This document shows positions 6,572 through 9,848 of a stretch of DNA of 9,848 nt, piece by piece. A program made the position numbers and the translations under genes. How positions within the stretch are numbered: the stretch's first letter is position 1; each line of letters opens with the position of its first letter. The notes below the pieces were generated by a model, which saw nothing but the letters and a program-made list of their open reading frames with translations, was not told the DNA's origin and made no database searches. The DNA is from Bacillota bacterium. GTDB taxonomy: Bacteria > Bacillota_A > Clostridia > Acetivibrionales > DUMB01. The DNA lies in assembly GCA_023621975.1 (NCBI GenBank), contig JAMOAC010000134.1:1-9848 (forward strand), read 5' to 3'.

Positions 6572-6599
6572 AATGATCATTTTGTCGATTAACGTTAAT
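6572..6599. promoter_or_regulatory. Two neighbouring perfect palindromes
   Basis: AATGATCATT (6572-6581) and ATTAACGTTAAT (6588-6599) are both fully symmetrical and only six bases apart, just upstream of a large hairpin. They may be protein-binding sites, but in this AT-rich region some palindromes are expected by chance. Confidence 0.35.
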
Positions 6600-6602
6600 G
6601 GG

Positions 6603-6636
6603 GCGAGGCATAAAGTTATATAACTTTACTCCTCGC
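6603..6636 (+). terminator. Long hairpin between fabF and rnc, possible weak terminator
   Basis: GCGAGG (6603-6608) pairs with CCTCGC (6631-6636). Across a 2x2 mismatch, the inner 18 bases (6611-6628, TAAAGTTATATAACTTTA) are a perfect palindrome. Only TTTC follows the stem, so termination would be inefficient; it could equally be an RNase III target or an mRNA 3'-end stabiliser for fabF. It is the strongest structure between fabF and rnc. Confidence 0.45.
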
Positions 6637-6705
6637 TTTCATGATTAAGTACATAAATTTATTCTGTATATTAAAGTATATGTTACAAATAATCAATAAT
6701 AACTT

Positions 6706-6744
6706 CCTGGTACTGCACCGTAACTTTTAAGTAACTCTGCCAGG
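6706..6744 (+). promoter_or_regulatory. Possible structured leader of rnc
   Basis: CCTGGTA (6706-6712) can pair with TGCCAGG (6738-6744), one pair being G-U, closing a 25-base loop. GTAAC at 6720-6724 or 6731-6735 can instead pair with GTTAC at 6744-6748, so competing folds exist. No T-box or known riboswitch signature is visible. The remainder of 6637-6823 shows no convincing promoter. Confidence 0.3.
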
Positions 6745-6823
6745 TTACCGGGTACATAAAAGCAGTTTGCAGGCAATATAGCTAACATACAGTTTAATAT
6801 ACGGAATGGAAACAGGAGGAGTT

Positions 6824-7534
6824 ATGCATAAGGATATTGAGGAACTTTTAAATAACATTGATGCTTTACAGCAAACCATCGGATACAATTTTAAAAAAAT
6901 AGAAAACCTTCTGCTGGCATTGACCCACAGTTCCTTTGCAAACGAAAACAAGGAAGAAGGCTTTGAAAGCAATGAGAGGCTGGAATTTCTCGGCGATTCC
7001 GTTTTAAGCCTTGTTATAAGTGAAAATATATTCAATAATTACAAGGACCTTTCCGAGGGTGAAATGACAAAGACAAGAGCTAACGTCGTCTGTGAGTCCA
7101 CTATTTCAAAATGTTCTTTAAATATAGGATTAGGAAACTACCTCATTCTTGGAAAAGGAGAGGAACTTTCAGGCGGAAGGAAAAGGCCTTCCATACTTTC
7201 CGATGCTTTTGAAGCACTTATCGGAGCCATATACATTGACGGAGGTTTTGAAAGTGCAAAAAATTTTATTAACACAATGATGGAAAGCCTGATTGTTGAT
7301 TCCGTCAGAGGAGCCATATCACATGATTATAAGACCCAGCTCCAGGAAATCGTCCAGAAAAACGGTGAAAATACAGTTTCATACAGGATACTGGATGAAA
7401 AAGGTCCTGACCATGACAAAACATTTATTTCCCAGGTAAGTATAGGGAACAGGGTGGCAGGTACAGGTCAGGGAAAAAGTAAAAAGGAAGCTGAACAAAA
7501 TGCTGCAAAAGCTGCGCTTGAGCAAATGCTGTAG
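6824..7534 (+). CDS. rnc: Ribonuclease III
   Basis: RNase III cuts double-stranded RNA in rRNA precursors and in some mRNAs. The 236-residue protein has the nuclease domain first: the signature ERLEFLGDSVL at 51-61 supplies Glu51, Glu54 and Asp58, and Asp127 and Glu130 in SDAFEALIGAIY complete the metal-binding set. A double-stranded-RNA-binding domain follows from about residue 168 (DYKTQLQE) to the end, with the usual basic KSKKEAEQNAAKAAL helix. I choose the ATG at 6824, which has AGGAGG at 6814-6819 although only four bases away. An in-frame ATG at 6806 lacks a ribosome site and would add six residues. The next gene follows after 41 bases, so rnc and the radical SAM gene are probably co-transcribed. 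Confidence 0.96.
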   Translation: MHKDIEELLNNIDALQQTIGYNFKKIENLLLALTHSSFANENKEEGFESNERLEFLGDSVLSLVISENIFNNYKDLSEGEMTKTRANVVCESTISKCSLNIGLGNYLILGKGEELSGGRKRPSILSDAFEALIGAIYIDGGFESAKNFINTMMESLIVDSVRGAISHDYKTQLQEIVQKNGENTVSYRILDEKGPDHDKTFISQVSIGNRVAGTGQGKSKKEAEQNAAKAALEQML

Positions 7535-7575
7535 CCTATTGTGCCGGCAGTTTTCACGGGAGAGAAGGTAACGAT

Positions 7576-8607
7576 ATGGAATTAAGGCATTTTGTAATAC
7601 CCATTTTTGTTCCTCACAAAGGGTGTCCTTTTGACTGCATATATTGCAATCAGAAAAAAATAAGCGGGCATGTTGATGAAATAACTGAACACAGCATGCG
7701 TTCCACTATAGAAGATCATCTTGCTTCAATAAAAGATAACAGCTACGTTGAAATAGGTTTTTACGGTGGAAGTTTCACAGGCATAGAAAAGGAGCAGCAG
7801 CTGCAACTTCTGAAAATTGCCAAAGAGTATATAGATAACGGAAAAGTTCAAAGCATCAGGCTTTCAACCCGTCCTGACTACATAAACACCGATATTCTTG
7901 GATATTTAAAAGAATACCATGTGGAAACAATAGAACTTGGCGTTCAAAGCCTTGATGATGAGGTATTGAGAAAAAGCTGCAGGGGACATTGCGTTAATGA
8001 TGTAATTACATCTTCACATCTTATCAAAGAAAACGGGTTTAAACTTGGTATTCAGACAATGATCGGCCTTCCCGGAGACAGTAAATGGAAAGACATATAT
8101 ACGGCAAAAAAGGTTGTTGAGCTGAAACCCGACATAGTGAGGATATATCCCACCTTGGTCATTAAAGGCACTGTACTCGAAAAAATGTATTACAACGGGG
8201 AATATATACCTTTGTCCCTTGAAGATGCCGTGGACATATGTGCCGAACTTATCCAGATCTACGAGGAAAACGGCATAAAGGTTATAAGAGTGGGGCTCCA
8301 GGCTACCGAAAATATAAATGAAAATTCCGACGTTGTGGCGGGACCCTTTCATCCTGCTTTAAGGCAGCTTGCCGAATCAAGAATCTTTCTTAATAAAATT
8401 AATGAACAAATTATCAGGAACGGGCTGGGAAAAGAAAAAAGAATATTGATAAAGACGGGAACCGGGTACATTTCAAGCGTAATCGGGCAGAAGAAGGCAA
8501 ACATAAGGTATTTGAAAGAAAAATATTCTTTTGAGGATGTAAAAGTATGTGAATCCGCAGGCCTTGGCAAGGAAATTTCAGTGGAAATTATTAATAATGA
8601 TAATTAA
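7576..8607 (+). CDS. Elp3-like radical SAM protein without acetyltransferase domain
   Basis: The enzyme is predicted to bind a [4Fe-4S] cluster and S-adenosylmethionine; its substrate is not known to me. The cluster motif is CPFDCIYC, with Cys17, Cys21 and Cys24. YGGSFTG at 63-69 and STRPDYI are the next radical SAM elements, followed by ELGVQSLDDEVL and IGLPGD. The segment YPTLVIKGTVLE resembles the radical SAM part of Elp3, the tRNA-uridine-modifying enzyme. The GNAT acetyltransferase domain of Elp3 is absent: the protein ends at 343 residues. Its last 50 or so residues contain VIGQKKANIRYLKEKY (302-317), which looks like a KH-type RNA-binding element, though the second glycine of GxxG is replaced by Lys. 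The ATG at 7576 follows AAGGT by six bases. Its place between rnc and smc suggests RNA work, but that is inference. Confidence 0.85.
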   Translation: MELRHFVIPIFVPHKGCPFDCIYCNQKKISGHVDEITEHSMRSTIEDHLASIKDNSYVEIGFYGGSFTGIEKEQQLQLLKIAKEYIDNGKVQSIRLSTRPDYINTDILGYLKEYHVETIELGVQSLDDEVLRKSCRGHCVNDVITSSHLIKENGFKLGIQTMIGLPGDSKWKDIYTAKKVVELKPDIVRIYPTLVIKGTVLEKMYYNGEYIPLSLEDAVDICAELIQIYEENGIKVIRVGLQATENINENSDVVAGPFHPALRQLAESRIFLNKINEQIIRNGLGKEKRILIKTGTGYISSVIGQKKANIRYLKEKYSFEDVKVCESAGLGKEISVEIINNDN

Positions 8608-8619
8608 ATTTGCTATGAT
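8591..8619 (+). promoter_or_regulatory. Putative smc promoter (extended -10)
   Basis: TATGAT at 8614-8619 is preceded by TGC, an extended -10, and has TTAATA (four of six matches to TTGACA) at 8591-8596, exactly 17 bases upstream. The -35 lies inside the end of the radical SAM gene, whose stop codon is at 8605-8607. A start here would give an smc leader of about 56 bases. Confidence 0.4.
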
Positions 8620-8682
8620 GTATTTGATTTGTATGTTAAAATTAATAAATATTAATAAAAATTACATACTGAGGTGTTGTAA

Positions 8683-9848
8683 TTGTACCTGAAAAAGCTT
8701 GAGATACAGGGCTTTAAGTCCTTTGCAGATAAAATAGTGCTTGAATTCAATTCAGGAATAACATCGATCGTCGGGCCAAACGGAAGCGGAAAAAGCAATA
8801 TTGCTGATGCCATCAGATGGGTTTTGGGTGAGCAGAGCATAAAAACACTGCGCGGAAGCAAGATGGAAGATGTAATATTTGTAGGTACTGAACACAGGAG
8901 GCCTCTTGGCTTTGCCGAGGTTTCCATAACATTCGACAATTCTTCAGGCAAGCTTCCTATTGAATACAGTGAAGTAACCATTACGAGAAGGGTCTTCCGT
9001 TCAGGAGAAAGTGAATATATGATAAATAAGACGCCCTGTCGCCTGAAGGACATACACCAGCTCTTTTTTGACACAGGTATTGGAAGGGAAGGTTATTCAG
9101 TAATAGGACAGGGCAGGATTGATGAAATTCTCAGTTCCAAGTCAGAAGACAGAAGAGGTGTCTTTGAGGAAGCTTCAGGGATAATGAAATATAAAACAAG
9201 AAAACTGGAAGCAGAAAGGAAACTGGAACTGACAAAACAAAATCTGCTTAGGATAAACGATATTATAAACGAGCTGGAAAACCAGCTCGAACCCCTGAGA
9301 GTACAATCTGAAATTGCAAAAAAATACCTGCGCCTGAGAGATGAGCTTAAAGAACTGGAAGTCAACGTTTTCCTAAATAACATAGACAAGCTCAGGGAAA
9401 AGCTCAAGGATGTTGAAAAGCTTTATAATTCGGCAAAAGAAAATGTAGAATCCGAGAATGCCCGCCTTGAGGAAATTACAGCTGAAAACAGTAAAAAAAC
9501 AGAACTGCTCAGGCATTATGACGAAAGGCTTAATGCCTTAAGGCAGGAATACTACGATATTGAGGGGAATCTTGAAAGGTGCCAGTCTGAAATAAGAGTA
9601 AATGAGGAAAAGCTATCCGGAATCAGGCAAAATATAGAACGGATAGACAGTGAAGTGAAGGAACTGGAAATAAAAAAGAACGAGATGGCAAATGACAAAA
9701 GATCAAGGCAGGGAAAGCTGGAATATTTAAACAGGCAATATGAAGTCTATGCCAAAAAGCTTGCTGATCTTGAAAAGCAGCTGGAAGAAGTAATATCTTC
9801 ATTAAACGAAAGCGAAAGACATATTGAAAAGCTCAAGATGGATGTAAT
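8683..9848 (+). CDS. smc: SMC chromosome condensation ATPase (N-terminal 388 residues; 3' end outside window)
   Basis: SMC forms the bacterial condensin with ScpA and ScpB and organises and segregates the chromosome. The frame opens with MYLKKLEIQGFKSFADK, the canonical start of the family. Walker A is GPNGSGKS at residues 31-38, followed by ADAIRWVLGEQ. The Q-loop region GYSVIGQGRIDEILSSK has its Gln near 143, and RRGVFEEASGIMKYK follows. From about residue 165 to the window edge the sequence is rich in E, K, L and heptad-like, i.e. the first long coiled coil. The start is TTG at 8683 with GAGGTG at 8671-8676, six bases upstream; no ATG is suitable. The hinge, the second coil and the Walker B/signature half lie beyond the window. 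No stop or frameshift is seen in the visible part. Confidence 0.97.
   Translation, partial: MYLKKLEIQGFKSFADKIVLEFNSGITSIVGPNGSGKSNIADAIRWVLGEQSIKTLRGSKMEDVIFVGTEHRRPLGFAEVSITFDNSSGKLPIEYSEVTITRRVFRSGESEYMINKTPCRLKDIHQLFFDTGIGREGYSVIGQGRIDEILSSKSEDRRGVFEEASGIMKYKTRKLEAERKLELTKQNLLRINDIINELENQLEPLRVQSEIAKKYLRLRDELKELEVNVFLNNIDKLREKLKDVEKLYNSAKENVESENARLEEITAENSKKTELLRHYDERLNALRQEYYDIEGNLERCQSEIRVNEEKLSGIRQNIERIDSEVKELEIKKNEMANDKRSRQGKLEYLNRQYEVYAKKLADLEKQLEEVISSLNESERHIEKLKMDV

Noticed and set aside
6706..6760. A T-box leader before rnc
   Set aside because: There is a TGGTAC word, but no T-box consensus, specifier stem or terminator/antiterminator pair, and rnc is not a usual T-box target.
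6806..6823. ATG at 6806 as the rnc start
   Set aside because: It lacks a ribosome site, and the AGGAGG at 6814-6819 serves the ATG at 6824.
9093..9407. A serine- and leucine-rich 104-residue frame on the - strand opposite smc
   Set aside because: Its composition is what the complement of a Glu/Lys-rich coiled coil gives; it is a shadow of smc.

Overview
The window carries a low-GC Gram-positive (Clostridia-type) fatty acid and phospholipid synthesis cluster running into the rnc-smc region. All genes are on the + strand: fapR (3' end only), plsX, fabH, fabD, fabG, acpP, fabF, rnc, a radical SAM gene and smc (5' part only). The AT-rich base composition, strong AGGAGG-type ribosome sites, three TTG starts and the FapR-PlsX-Fab-Rnc-SMC gene order all point to a Firmicute. 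A cellulolytic, Acetivibrio/Ruminiclostridium-like clostridium is a reasonable guess from gene order and style, but the sequence alone does not prove the genus.

Region by region. Positions 1-4122 are a tight run. FapR is a malonyl-CoA-sensing repressor and PlsX makes acyl-phosphate for phospholipid synthesis. FabH starts chains, FabD loads malonyl groups on ACP and FabG carries out the first reduction. plsX and fabH overlap by 8 bases. A short gap before fabG holds a perfect 20-bp palindrome next to a possible promoter. A 181-base, strongly structured leader precedes acpP, which ends in a textbook intrinsic terminator (4531-4560). A 577-base AT-rich gap follows, containing a degenerate 12-bp tandem array, and then fabF. 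A second repeat- and palindrome-rich gap of 450 bases separates fabF from rnc (RNase III). rnc is followed after 41 bases by an Elp3-like radical SAM protein without an acetyltransferase domain, and then by smc, which probably also has its own promoter.

How they work together: FabD, FabH, FabG and FabF all act on acyl carrier protein, the product of acpP, and PlsX takes the finished acyl-ACP into phospholipid synthesis. The dehydratase (FabZ), the enoyl reductase (FabI/FabK/FabV) and acetyl-CoA carboxylase are not in this stretch and must lie elsewhere.

The protein-coding part is conserved housekeeping, and I see no defence system, mobile element, CRISPR array, tRNA or rRNA. The unusual material is in the intergenic DNA: two unrelated degenerate tandem-repeat arrays on either side of fabF, several perfect palindromes, and a structured acpP leader. 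Two protein-level points also deserve a look: an Asp at the cofactor-selecting position of FabG, and a KH-like tail on the radical SAM protein.
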